NCBI GenBank assembly: GCA_003731675.1
Contig: RCNQ01000118.1
Span: 1-9,375 of the forward strand
Source: Bacteroidetes/Chlorobi group bacterium ChocPot_Mid
GTDB taxonomy: Bacteria > Bacteroidota > Ignavibacteria > Kapaibacteriales > UBA2268
Length of the DNA stretch: 9,375 nt
Reading direction: 5' to 3'
Shown piece by piece: positions 1 through 6,327 of the stretch (position 1 is the stretch's first letter; every line of letters starts with the position of its first letter). The translations under genes and the position numbers were made by a program. The notes under the pieces were generated by a model. It was not told the origin of the DNA. It made no database searches and saw only the letters and a list, made by a program, of their open reading frames with translations.

Positions 1-302
1 ATAGATTGCGACAAAGTAGCATCAGCTCCATCAGGACAGACAAAGATACATTTTTTATCATCAGCAGATTGTTTTAGCATATCACGAATCCCATAAGCGG
101 GTGATTGTGCCGGATGCAATCCTATAACCAATGGCTTGGCACCGCTACCTGATGGTACGTAAAACTCTACATTACCGCTCCAGCCATCTTGTGAAACATA
201 CCTGCTGAATGAACCTGTCTGACTTTGCAAATTCATTTGCACTAAAACTATGACTATCAAAAAAATTAAAATAGTCCTCAAAAATTGAATAAATGATTTC
301 AT
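1..302 (-). CDS. Secreted alpha/beta-hydrolase, esterase/PHB-depolymerase-like (partial, C-terminus outside window)
   Basis: The first 100 codons of a gene that runs off the left edge; the start is ATG at 302-300. Residues 1-28 form a signal peptide with a basic start (MKSF...R), a long Ile/Leu/Val core and an end near LQSQ. The mature part opens with a short beta-rich stretch, then KPLVIGLHP (around residues 57-65) and CIFVCPDG (around 85-92). This beta-strand, 'LH' turn, later 'V.PDG' pattern is typical of the first half of alpha/beta-hydrolases of the esterase/PHB-depolymerase (LpqC, dienelactone-hydrolase-like) group. The turn after the strand, which usually contributes to the oxyanion hole, reads HPAQ instead of the common HG. 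The nucleophile Ser, Asp and His lie outside the window, so activity and substrate cannot be judged. Some other exported alpha/beta-hydrolase is possible. It lies 152 bases downstream of the permease gene on the same strand. Confidence 0.6.
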   Translation of the reverse strand, partial: MKSFIQFLRTILIFLIVIVLVQMNLQSQTGSFSRYVSQDGWSGNVEFYVPSGSGAKPLVIGLHPAQSPAYGIRDMLKQSADDKKCIFVCPDGADATLSQS

Positions 303-454
303 AACAACCCCGTTATAAAATTGAAAAAAAATTATTTATTTTTTGCCAACATTATAACATCAAAGACACAAAAAAATGAAAAACGTCTCAAAAAAAGTTA
401 AAATAAATTTCAAAACTTCTTTTTTTTATCCAATTTTGTTTTTAAAATTTTAAT
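303..454. other. AT-rich intergenic gap
   Basis: About 150 bases of A/T runs between the permease stop and the hydrolase start, both on the minus strand. I found no convincing hairpin terminator for the permease and no exact TAnnTTTG box on the minus strand. A GGGG lies 7 bases before the hydrolase ATG and could serve as a weak ribosome-binding site. Confidence 0.5.
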
Positions 455-1339
455 TTATAATAAAAATAAAATTGCAACACCCGTAACAGCAATAAAAGCA
501 CCGACAACTGCTTTTATACTCAACTTTTCCTTATAAATAATTTTTGACATTGGGAGCATAATGATAGGCATTGTGGACATAAGAGTTGATGCAATTCCCA
601 CATGAGTATAAATTATTGCAATAAAGCTAAGAGTGATACCCAGATAAGGACCAATAACAGCACCAAGCGAAACAAGTCCCAAAGCTTTTTTGTCTTCGGA
701 AAATACTTTGAAAGGATTTGAGTATTTTTTGAATAACAATGCAAAAGGGAGCATAATCACCACTGCTGAAGCTATTCTGATAAATGTAGCAACTAAATAG
801 TGAATATCCCCATTCTGAAATGCCATCTTGGCTAAAACTAATCCGACACCTTGTCCGATAGCAGACATAAAACCACAGAAAATACCAAATTTTGTTACTT
901 TGAATTTTGATTCATTACTGTGCTTTTCAAGAACAACAATTGTAATTCCAAGAAGAGTAATAATCATCCCTATTATTGCGAAAAATGATAATACTTCTCC
1001 AAGTAAGAAGAAGGCAAAAATTGCCGCAAAGGCAGGGTTGAATGATAAAAGTAGTAAAGAAATTCTCGGACCAACAAGATTGAATGCCTTGAACAGAAAA
1101 CTGTCACCTATTACTAATCCCACAAAGCCACTTAAAGACAAATATATTAGCTGTTCTTCTGAGATTTCAAAACGGATTCCAAGAATCATTAATGTAATTA
1201 CAAGTAACAGTGAAGCAATAATCATACGGGAAATATTTAGTTGTATAGTTCCAATTCTGAATGTTGCCGCTGTAAATACAAATGATGAACATGACCAAAG
1301 TAATGCTGCTGCTAATGCACTTAATTCTCCAATAAACAT
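455..1339 (-). CDS. EamA/DMT-superfamily permease
   Basis: An inner-membrane protein of 294 residues, the usual length for the drug/metabolite transporter (DMT) superfamily with two EamA repeats. About ten hydrophobic segments can be seen, forming two five-helix halves (about 3-137 and 150-294) joined by a charged linker (LEKHSNESKFKVTK, about 137-150). Typical EamA marks are a short N-terminal helix with an Ala-rich stretch and Trp (ALAAALLW), the NPAFAAIFAFFLLGE stretch (about 101-115) ending the first half, and the matching STLMSTMPIIMLP stretch (about 251-263) followed by a Lys/Glu pair in the second half. Family members export or import amino acids, nucleotide sugars or other metabolites; nothing here identifies the substrate. 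The start ATG at 1339 puts the first helix directly at the N-terminus. No Shine-Dalgarno site is seen, but a -7-like box lies about 30 bases upstream. It is transcribed divergently from the 1426 gene. Confidence 0.9.
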   Translation of the reverse strand: MFIGELSALAAALLWSCSSFVFTAATFRIGTIQLNISRMIIASLLLVITLMILGIRFEISEEQLIYLSLSGFVGLVIGDSFLFKAFNLVGPRISLLLLSFNPAFAAIFAFFLLGEVLSFFAIIGMIITLLGITIVVLEKHSNESKFKVTKFGIFCGFMSAIGQGVGLVLAKMAFQNGDIHYLVATFIRIASAVVIMLPFALLFKKYSNPFKVFSEDKKALGLVSLGAVIGPYLGITLSFIAIIYTHVGIASTLMSTMPIIMLPMSKIIYKEKLSIKAVVGAFIAVTGVAILFLL

Positions 1340-1370
1340 ATATTATCAATTATTTAATTATAAAATTCTG

Positions 1371-1378
1371 CAAATTTA
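1371..1378 (-). promoter_or_regulatory. Possible -7 promoter element of the permease gene
   Basis: On the minus strand this reads TAAATTTG, an exact match to the Bacteroidota -7 consensus TAnnTTTG. It lies 31 bases upstream of the permease ATG, leaving a leader of roughly 25 bases. No TTG at the -33 spacing is visible, so only half of the promoter is supported. Confidence 0.4.
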
Positions 1379-1387
1379 TCATAATTA

Positions 1388-1419
1388 TTTGATATTGAGT
1401 GAATTTCTGTATAATTTTG
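1388..1419 (+). promoter_or_regulatory. Bacteroidota-type promoter of the 1426 gene
   Basis: TTTG at 1388-1391, a 20-base spacer, then TAATTTTG at 1412-1419. This matches the Bacteroidota housekeeping promoter pattern (TTTG or TTG, about 19-20 bases, TAnnTTTG). Transcription would start only a few bases after 1419, at or next to the ATG at 1426, implying a leaderless or nearly leaderless message. Confidence 0.45.
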
Positions 1420-1425
1420 ATAATT

Positions 1426-1947
1426 ATGAAAAGATTGATAGCAATATTTTTACTTTTATTTCTCATTCTGAATACTTTCGGAATGATAGGATATTTCTAT
1501 TATTCCAGAGCAGAGATAAGGTCAGAAATGAAAGTGTTAATGAAATCGAATATTCCAAAAGACAAGATAATTGTTCTTAAAATTGCTCATAAATCAAAAT
1601 ATTTTACCAGGATTCATAAAAAAGAATTCCGTTATCAAGGAAAGATGTATGATATAATCAAAGAATTTCCTCAAAAAAAATATACAATTTATTATTGTAT
1701 TAATGATGAGAAGGAAGAACAACTGATGGAGTCTTACTCAAAACTTTTTGAGACGTCTGATGATGGAATGACTACAGTTAAGTACGCAGGGAAGGTCTTG
1801 AAGAACATTTTTTTCCCGCTATATATTGAAAAAGAATTGAAAAATAATAATTTTGTTAATAAGAAAACAACATTATATATTTTCGCAGAACATTGTTTGT
1901 TTAACTTCAAAGACGTAGAATTACCTCCTCCGAAATTTTTAAATTAA
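1426..1947 (+). CDS. Membrane-anchored protein of an uncharacterised Bacteroidota family
   Basis: A protein of 173 residues with one N-terminal hydrophobic segment (about 4-25, after MKR) and a hydrophilic remainder probably outside the cytoplasmic membrane. After the helix come a charged stretch with RSEMKVLMK (about 32-40), then KEFRYQGKMYDIIKE (about 66-80), YTIYYCINDEKEEQL (about 86-100) and a PPPKF tail (168-171). From memory these motifs (R-E-hydrophobic after the helix, EF.Y.GKMYD, YYCINDxxEE, terminal PPP) recur in a family of Bacteroidota proteins with no assigned function; a search would be needed to confirm this. I chose the ATG at 1426 over an in-frame GTG at 1399 because 1426 gives a normal MKR-plus-helix start and the best promoter lies between the two. 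It is 136 bases upstream of the TonB receptor on the same strand, so an envelope role linked to that receptor is possible but unproven. Confidence 0.75.
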   Translation: MKRLIAIFLLLFLILNTFGMIGYFYYSRAEIRSEMKVLMKSNIPKDKIIVLKIAHKSKYFTRIHKKEFRYQGKMYDIIKEFPQKKYTIYYCINDEKEEQLMESYSKLFETSDDGMTTVKYAGKVLKNIFFPLYIEKELKNNNFVNKKTTLYIFAEHCLFNFKDVELPPPKFLN

Positions 1948-1989
1948 TTAAATTTAGAGTTTCAAATAATCAGAAAAATATTTAAAATG

Positions 1990-2018
1990 AAAATCAAGTT
2001 CATTTGAATTTTTATTTT
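1990..2018 (+). terminator. Weak AT-rich hairpin, possible terminator
   Basis: AAAATCAA (1990-1997) can pair with TTGAATTTT (2004-2012) around a six-base loop with one bulged base, followed by a T-rich run. It lies between the 1426 gene and the TonB receptor gene. The stem has very little G+C, so it may be chance. Confidence 0.2.
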
Positions 2019-2074
2019 TTGAATATTAATAAATGTATGATTTGATATTAATATAGTTTTTAATTTAATTATTC

Positions 2075-2080
2075 GAGGAA
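2075..2080 (+). promoter_or_regulatory. Shine-Dalgarno site of the TonB receptor gene
   Basis: GAGGAA ends three bases before the ATG at 2084 and fixes that start. Strong sites like this are uncommon in classical Bacteroidia. Confidence 0.6.
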
Positions 2081-2083
2081 AAA

Positions 2084-4237
2084 ATGAATACATGTAAAAT
2101 AGTATTATTAATTTTATTTTTAGGTTATGTTGTGACCTATTCACAAAGTGAAACAAAAAAAGCAACAAAAGATTCACTAAGTTTCAGGACATCTGAAATT
2201 GTTATATCAGCATTAAGATATCCTGAGAAAAAAATAGAAGTACCAATGGCTATAAGCACGATTTCACGAACTGATATTTTACTGTCTAAAAGTACCGGAA
2301 TTGAAGAAGCATTACAAAATGTTCCAGGGGTATTAGCTCAATCCAGGGCAGGTTCGAATGATGTCAGAGTTACTATAAGAGGATTTGGAGCCAGAGGAGC
2401 AGGAGACAGGTCGAATTCCGGAACATCGAGAGGGATTAAATTTTATTGGAACGGAATACCACAAACTGAACCCGATGGAAGAACATCTTTTGATTTCTTG
2501 GATATGAATGCAGTGGAAGATATTGAAGTAATAAGGTCAAATGCTTCGGCAATCTGGGGGAATGCAGCCGGAGGTGTAATAAGCTTTTCGACAATTCCTG
2601 ATTTTCAGAAATCATCATTAGAAATTGTCGGTCAAGGAGGTTCTTATGGTTACAACAGTCTTTTTGCAAAAGCGAATAGCAAGATGGAGTCAGGTTTTTT
2701 GAATACAACTTTTTCAAAAAGCAAGTATGATGGCTGGAGACAAAATTCTGAGTCGGAACGTTATCTTTTTAATTTAGCTATGCTTTCAAACTTATCAGAG
2801 AATACTAATATGAAGGTATTTTTATCAGGAGTATCCAATAAGTTCAACATCCCAGGACCTTTGACCATTGATACTTACAATAATGCCCCTGACTCAGCTA
2901 ATGATTATTATTTGAAAAGGAAGGAGAGACGATTTAACCGAGCTGTTCAGATGGGGATTAACCTTGAACATAACTTTAATGAGAATAACGTAGTCTCGGG
3001 GATGTTTTTTGTAAATCCCAAGTATTTGCAAAGGTCAGAAAGGAATACTTTCAGAGATTTTGTAAGGTATCATCTGGGTGGAAATATAAATTATAAAAAT
3101 AATTATGAAATCAGTGAAACAATTAAGAATATACTGCTAATTGGTTTAGATGAGCAATATCAGGACGGTTCCATATTGTTTTATAATTTAGATGACAAAG
3201 CTGAACGTGGCAGTACTTTGAAAGATAATAAAAGGGAAGGGGCAAATTCTGCAGGATTGTTTTTACAAGATGAATTAGTCTTCAGTGATAAGATTAGTGC
3301 TATTCTTGGAGTAAGATATGATGATGTTACTTATTATTCCGAATCTTTTATTGCTGGTGATAAGCTCGAAAACAGGTCGTTCTCCAAAGTTACACCGAAA
3401 TTTGCAATATCTTATCGCTTAAATGAAACTCATTCACTATATGTAAATTATGGTGGAGGAATTGAAGTCCCAGCAGGTAATGAAACAGACCCTGCTCCTT
3501 ATTTAGGTATGGATACTTTGCATTTAATTAATCCATTATTGGAGCCCATTGTTTCAACAACTTACGAAATCGGGAGTAAGAATTATGATTATTTTGAATC
3601 AGGATTGATTGATATGCTTCATTACGAAATAGCGGCATTTTTAATAAACACTGAAAATGAAATTATTCCTTACAAAGGTGGTAAGTTTTATTTTTCTGCT
3701 GGAAAGACGCAAAGAATTGGCGGAGAAGTTGGGATAGGTGGTAAGTTTTTCAAGTCATTGGATTTGTCTGTGAATTTGACATATATGAAATCAAAATATG
3801 TTGATTATAAAATTGATTCTGTATATTATAGTGCATCAAAAGCGGGAATCTATGGTGATTATTCGGACAATTCAATTGCTGGAATACCCGAGTTGATGTA
3901 TTTTGTAAAACTAAAATATGTTCCAACATTTTTTGATAATGTATTTATTGAAGGCAGTTGTCAGGGTGTCGGCGAATACTATGTAGATGATGCTAATGAA
4001 TATAATAATCCTTCTTTTACGATTTTCAATCTTAAATTTGGAACAGCACAAGCGATTAAATTATTTGATAATTTAGGAGTGAATTTATATTTCTCAATAA
4101 ATAATCTTTTAGATGCAAAATATTCATCATCTGCTTTTATTAATCCTGATAAACAGGCAGGTACTAACTTGCCATATTATCTTGAACCTGGTTTGCCGAG
4201 GAATTTTCAATTTGGATTGTCAGTTAATTTCAATTGA
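2084..4237 (+). CDS. TonB-dependent outer-membrane receptor
   Basis: A TonB-dependent receptor of 717 residues that would import a scarce ligand (metal chelate, vitamin or similar) across the outer membrane using TonB-ExbBD energy. In order: signal peptide (about 1-21); a TonB-box-like EIVISAL (38-44); a plug domain to about residue 172 with VPMAISTISRTDI, the VRVTIRGFGARG motif (94-105), a YWNGIPQTEPDGRTSFDF loop (121-138) and the plug-closing IEVIRSNASAIWGNAAGG (147-164); then a barrel of alternating beta-strands to the end, with a late NLLDAKYSSSAF-type strand and a closing strand ending FGLSVNFN. There is no N-terminal carboxypeptidase-like (SusC-type) domain, so it is not a glycan receptor of the SusC class. 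The plug resembles the FecA-like siderophore/iron-complex group; the ligand cannot be told from sequence alone. The start is set by GAGGAA just upstream. A strong terminator follows 11 bases after the stop. Confidence 0.93.
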   Translation: MNTCKIVLLILFLGYVVTYSQSETKKATKDSLSFRTSEIVISALRYPEKKIEVPMAISTISRTDILLSKSTGIEEALQNVPGVLAQSRAGSNDVRVTIRGFGARGAGDRSNSGTSRGIKFYWNGIPQTEPDGRTSFDFLDMNAVEDIEVIRSNASAIWGNAAGGVISFSTIPDFQKSSLEIVGQGGSYGYNSLFAKANSKMESGFLNTTFSKSKYDGWRQNSESERYLFNLAMLSNLSENTNMKVFLSGVSNKFNIPGPLTIDTYNNAPDSANDYYLKRKERRFNRAVQMGINLEHNFNENNVVSGMFFVNPKYLQRSERNTFRDFVRYHLGGNINYKNNYEISETIKNILLIGLDEQYQDGSILFYNLDDKAERGSTLKDNKREGANSAGLFLQDELVFSDKISAILGVRYDDVTYYSESFIAGDKLENRSFSKVTPKFAISYRLNETHSLYVNYGGGIEVPAGNETDPAPYLGMDTLHLINPLLEPIVSTTYEIGSKNYDYFESGLIDMLHYEIAAFLINTENEIIPYKGGKFYFSAGKTQRIGGEVGIGGKFFKSLDLSVNLTYMKSKYVDYKIDSVYYSASKAGIYGDYSDNSIAGIPELMYFVKLKYVPTFFDNVFIEGSCQGVGEYYVDDANEYNNPSFTIFNLKFGTAQAIKLFDNLGVNLYFSINNLLDAKYSSSAFINPDKQAGTNLPYYLEPGLPRNFQFGLSVNFN

Positions 4238-4248
4238 ATGTGAATAAT

Positions 4249-4276
4249 TTCTTCAGCCGGACAACCGGCTGAAGAA
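4249..4276 (+). terminator. Rho-independent terminator after the TonB receptor
   Basis: A perfect 12-bp stem (4249-4260 with 4265-4276) whose core CTTCAGCCGG pairs with CCGGCTGAAG around an ACAA loop, followed by TAATTTTT. It is the strongest hairpin in the window and the most GC-rich spot in this gap. It should end the receptor transcript and separate it from the 4368 gene. Confidence 0.8.
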
Positions 4277-4319
4277 TAATTTTTAAAAAAGAATTTAACA
4301 ATGATAAACTTTTCTTAGT

Positions 4320-4327
4320 TATTTTTG
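4320..4327 (+). promoter_or_regulatory. Possible -7 promoter element of the 4368 gene
   Basis: TATTTTTG matches TAnnTTTG exactly. It lies 40 bases before the GTG start and downstream of the terminator, where a new promoter is needed. I see no clear TTG at the -33 position. Confidence 0.4.
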
Positions 4328-4358
4328 TCAAAGGAATAAAGAAAATTTAAAATTTATT

Positions 4359-4362
4359 GGGG
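4359..4362 (+). promoter_or_regulatory. Shine-Dalgarno site deciding a GTG start
   Basis: GGGG lies five bases before the GTG at 4368. An ATG at 4366 is followed at once by TGA, so it cannot be the gene start; the signal peptide frame begins at the GTG. Confidence 0.5.
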
Positions 4363-4367
4363 AATAT

Positions 4368-5306
4368 GTGAAATCATTTTCATTAATAGTTTTGTGCTTT
4401 GTGTCTTTGTTAGGTACTTCAGCTTTAGCCCAAACTGAATTTTATCCAAAAAATACTTTTGATATCAGATTGCTGTTTGGCAAGAGTAGTGGGACAAGTT
4501 TTTGTGATTTGAATGGTAATACTAAATTTGAATTACTTGATAAATCTTTAGATATCGAGCAACCAAAAAGAAATTATATTTTTGAATATCTGGCTTATGA
4601 ATCTGGTTTAAGGGTTGAGTATGCACCGAAAGAGAATCTTGTGCTGTTCTCTGAAATTCCAATAGTATATCATAGTCTGAACCAAAGAGCGGACACTACT
4701 ATTTATAGAATAAAAGATACAGTAAATATGACTTATGATACTTTGAAATACAAAAAGCAAATCGGAGATTATACCTTATTACAACCGTCATATTTCAGTA
4801 TTGGAGCAAGATATAAAATCTACTCTAAGTTAGCTTATGTGGCTGTTACCGGAGAGCTGAGAATACCACCAGGATTTCATAATGGAATTCAAAATGACCC
4901 TGGTTATGAATTTCTAAGCGATGGTGCATTTGAAATTCATACAGGCATTATTCTTGGTGTTACATTTGAAAAGAGTTGGTTGGAGTCTTCCTTTTCTTAT
5001 CACCTAAGAGGAGAGGAATTAGTTGATTATCTGCAGGTACATACTGAATTCGGATTATCGAATGTACCGGGAGCGAAAATTGGTGTTCGTCTCGATTATT
5101 TACAAAGTATGGGCAATTTTAATAGTGCTGTTGAGTTCGACCCGAGGAAAACGACATTACAGGAAAACGCATTAAAAGCTGGATTTCTTTTTAATTGGTT
5201 TTTAACTGATAATTTTTATATTGACTTTTCATTTGGAGTAAATTTGCTGGGAAAGAATACACTGAATAGTAGTGGATTTGTTACAGGTATTGGTGTGCGT
5301 TTTTAA
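4368..5306 (+). CDS. Exported protein, probable outer-membrane beta-barrel
   Basis: A protein of 312 residues with a clear signal peptide: MKSF, a hydrophobic core, and an A-L-A cleavage site at residues 19-21 followed by Gln22. No lipobox is present. The mature part has many amphipathic beta-strands ending in aromatic girdle residues, for example YFSIGARYKIY (about 142-152), YVAVTGELRIPPG (about 157-169), EIHTGIILGVTF (about 189-200) and AKIGVRLDYL (about 236-245). It closes with a strand ending GIGVRF. A C-terminal Phe on the last strand is the usual signal recognised by the BAM barrel-assembly machinery. I do not recognise a named family; a porin-like or structural outer-membrane role is the best guess. 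It follows the TonB receptor on the same strand but behind a strong terminator, and sits 77 bases before the substrate-binding-like gene. It starts with GTG behind a GGGG site. Confidence 0.75.
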   Translation: MKSFSLIVLCFVSLLGTSALAQTEFYPKNTFDIRLLFGKSSGTSFCDLNGNTKFELLDKSLDIEQPKRNYIFEYLAYESGLRVEYAPKENLVLFSEIPIVYHSLNQRADTTIYRIKDTVNMTYDTLKYKKQIGDYTLLQPSYFSIGARYKIYSKLAYVAVTGELRIPPGFHNGIQNDPGYEFLSDGAFEIHTGIILGVTFEKSWLESSFSYHLRGEELVDYLQVHTEFGLSNVPGAKIGVRLDYLQSMGNFNSAVEFDPRKTTLQENALKAGFLFNWFLTDNFYIDFSFGVNLLGKNTLNSSGFVTGIGVRF

Positions 5307-5327
5307 TTTTTTCAATGAATTTGGTAT

Positions 5328-5335
5328 TATATTTG
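5328..5335 (+). promoter_or_regulatory. Possible -7 promoter element of the 5384 gene
   Basis: TATATTTG, an exact TAnnTTTG match, 48 bases before the GTG start. No good -33 TTG was found. The gene could also be read from the 4368 promoter, since no terminator is visible between them. Confidence 0.35.
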
Positions 5336-5375
5336 ATATGTAATTGCTTATAAGAAATGTAATTATTAAAATTAC
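5335..5375 (+). repeat. Direct repeat GANATGTAATT plus inverted half-site, possible operator
   Basis: GATATGTAATT (5335-5345) and GAAATGTAATT (5354-5364) match at 10 of 11 bases and are exactly 19 bases apart, close to two helical turns. The second copy's GTAATT (5359-5364) also pairs with AATTAC (5370-5375) around a five-base loop, just before the weak ribosome-binding site. The layout, right after a -7 box, would suit a repressor or sensor binding site, but the sequence is AT-rich and chance cannot be excluded. Confidence 0.3.
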
Positions 5376-5383
5376 GGTGAGAA

Positions 5384-6283
5384 GTGGAAAATAAAATACT
5401 GAACATAGGATTAAGTAAGTGGACTGGCAACGAACCGTTCTTTCTTGCTGAACAAGTAGGAATATTCGATAACAATAACGCTTTGGTAAGATTGGCACGA
5501 GTCAATAACGAGAAAGAACAACTTGATAAATTAAAATCAGGAGAACTCGACGGTGCTGCAATTACTTTAGATATGCTTTTTGCATTATTCGAATCAGGGT
5601 TTCCAATGAAAGCAGTCCTGATAATGGATTACTCACTTGGTGGGGATATGATTATTGCAAAGGAAGGTATTAACTTGCTGGAGGATTTGAAAGGCAAAAC
5701 AATAGGTTTGGAGAAGCTTTTTATCAGCGAATACTTTTTTGCAAGAGCATTGGCAGAAAAAAATGTTCCATTAAGTGAAATAAATTCTTTTATTATAGAA
5801 GGTGATATTGAAAATGCTTTTAATGATGAGCAGGTGAGTGCTGTTGTCGTTGCAAATCCTAAGGCGACTAAGCTGTTGCAGAAGGGATATAATATTATTT
5901 TCTCAACAAAGGATATACCAAGTTCAATTATTGATGTTCTTGTTTTCCCCAAAAATGTTTATGAAGAAAATTACAAGAATATAAAAAATATATTGCAGTC
6001 ATGGTTTGATTCATTGAGGTATATCAATCTTCATTACAAAGAATCAATGGAAATAATGGCTGAGCTTGAAGATGTGAGTGAATATGAATTCAAAATCACT
6101 TATGAGGATATTCAAATCCCTGGTCTTAAAGAGAATATAGAATTTTTCAACTTGGAATCAGAGAAAAATATTTTCAAGATTTCAGATATTACCCTTGATT
6201 TTATGTATAAGAAGAAAATGATAAATAATGTAATTGATACTTCTTTGATATTCGATGCTTCAATTTTAAAGGAACTAAAATAA
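5384..6283 (+). CDS. SsuA/NMT1-type substrate-binding protein without signal peptide
   Basis: A protein of 299 residues with the type-2 periplasmic-binding fold of the SsuA/NrtA/TauA/THI5 (NMT1-like) group, whose members bind sulfonates, nitrate, taurine or pyrimidine precursors for ABC uptake. Family marks in order: NIGLSKW.G..PFFLAEQVGIF (about 7-28), SGELDGAAITLDM (52-64), then D.SLGGDMIIAKEGI with LEDLKGKTIGLE (82-110) and the second-lobe AVVVANP (153-159). Helices near 190-230 resemble the family's C-terminal part. It has neither signal peptide nor lipobox. An in-frame TGA (5378-5380) lies two codons upstream of the GTG start, so no longer start exists, and the first internal ATG (codon 64) is inside the domain. 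It is therefore probably cytoplasmic. No ABC permease or ATPase lies nearby. It may be an intracellular sensor or biosynthetic enzyme of the THI5 type, but the ligand is unknown. It converges with the glycosidase gene. Confidence 0.8.
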   Translation: MENKILNIGLSKWTGNEPFFLAEQVGIFDNNNALVRLARVNNEKEQLDKLKSGELDGAAITLDMLFALFESGFPMKAVLIMDYSLGGDMIIAKEGINLLEDLKGKTIGLEKLFISEYFFARALAEKNVPLSEINSFIIEGDIENAFNDEQVSAVVVANPKATKLLQKGYNIIFSTKDIPSSIIDVLVFPKNVYEENYKNIKNILQSWFDSLRYINLHYKESMEIMAELEDVSEYEFKITYEDIQIPGLKENIEFFNLESEKNIFKISDITLDFMYKKKMINNVIDTSLIFDASILKELK

Positions 6284-6290
6284 CACTAGT

Positions 6291-6304
6291 AAAGCTGAGC
6301 TTTT
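6291..6304. terminator. Small hairpin between convergent genes
   Basis: AAAGC-TGA-GCTTT, a five-bp stem followed by one more T, lies eight bases after the 5384 gene stop and 24 bases beyond the glycosidase stop on the other strand. It is short for a terminator and only weakly supported. Confidence 0.2.
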
Positions 6305-6327
6305 CGAAGGATGTCAAATTTTATATC

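Noticed and set aside
361..450. A/T and poly-A/T runs suggesting a terminator after the permease
   Set aside because: Only short A/T palindromes pair; there is no stable stem, and such runs are common in this background.
1399..1425. GTG start adding nine residues to the 1426 gene
   Set aside because: The extension would precede a normal MKR-plus-helix start, and the best promoter's -7 box lies within it.
828..1580. A 250-codon open frame on the plus strand
   Set aside because: It lies antisense to the permease and runs into the 1426 gene. Its product is rich in Lys, Asn, Pro and Ile without domain logic, while the minus-strand frame is a clear ten-helix transporter.
2436..2717. Minus-strand 93-codon frame inside the TonB receptor
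   Set aside because: Antisense shadow of the plug-domain coding sequence, with no recognisable features.
5229..5505. Minus-strand frames overlapping the end of the barrel gene and the start of the binding-protein gene
   Set aside because: Low-complexity Leu/Ile/Asn-rich shadows of two well-supported plus-strand genes.
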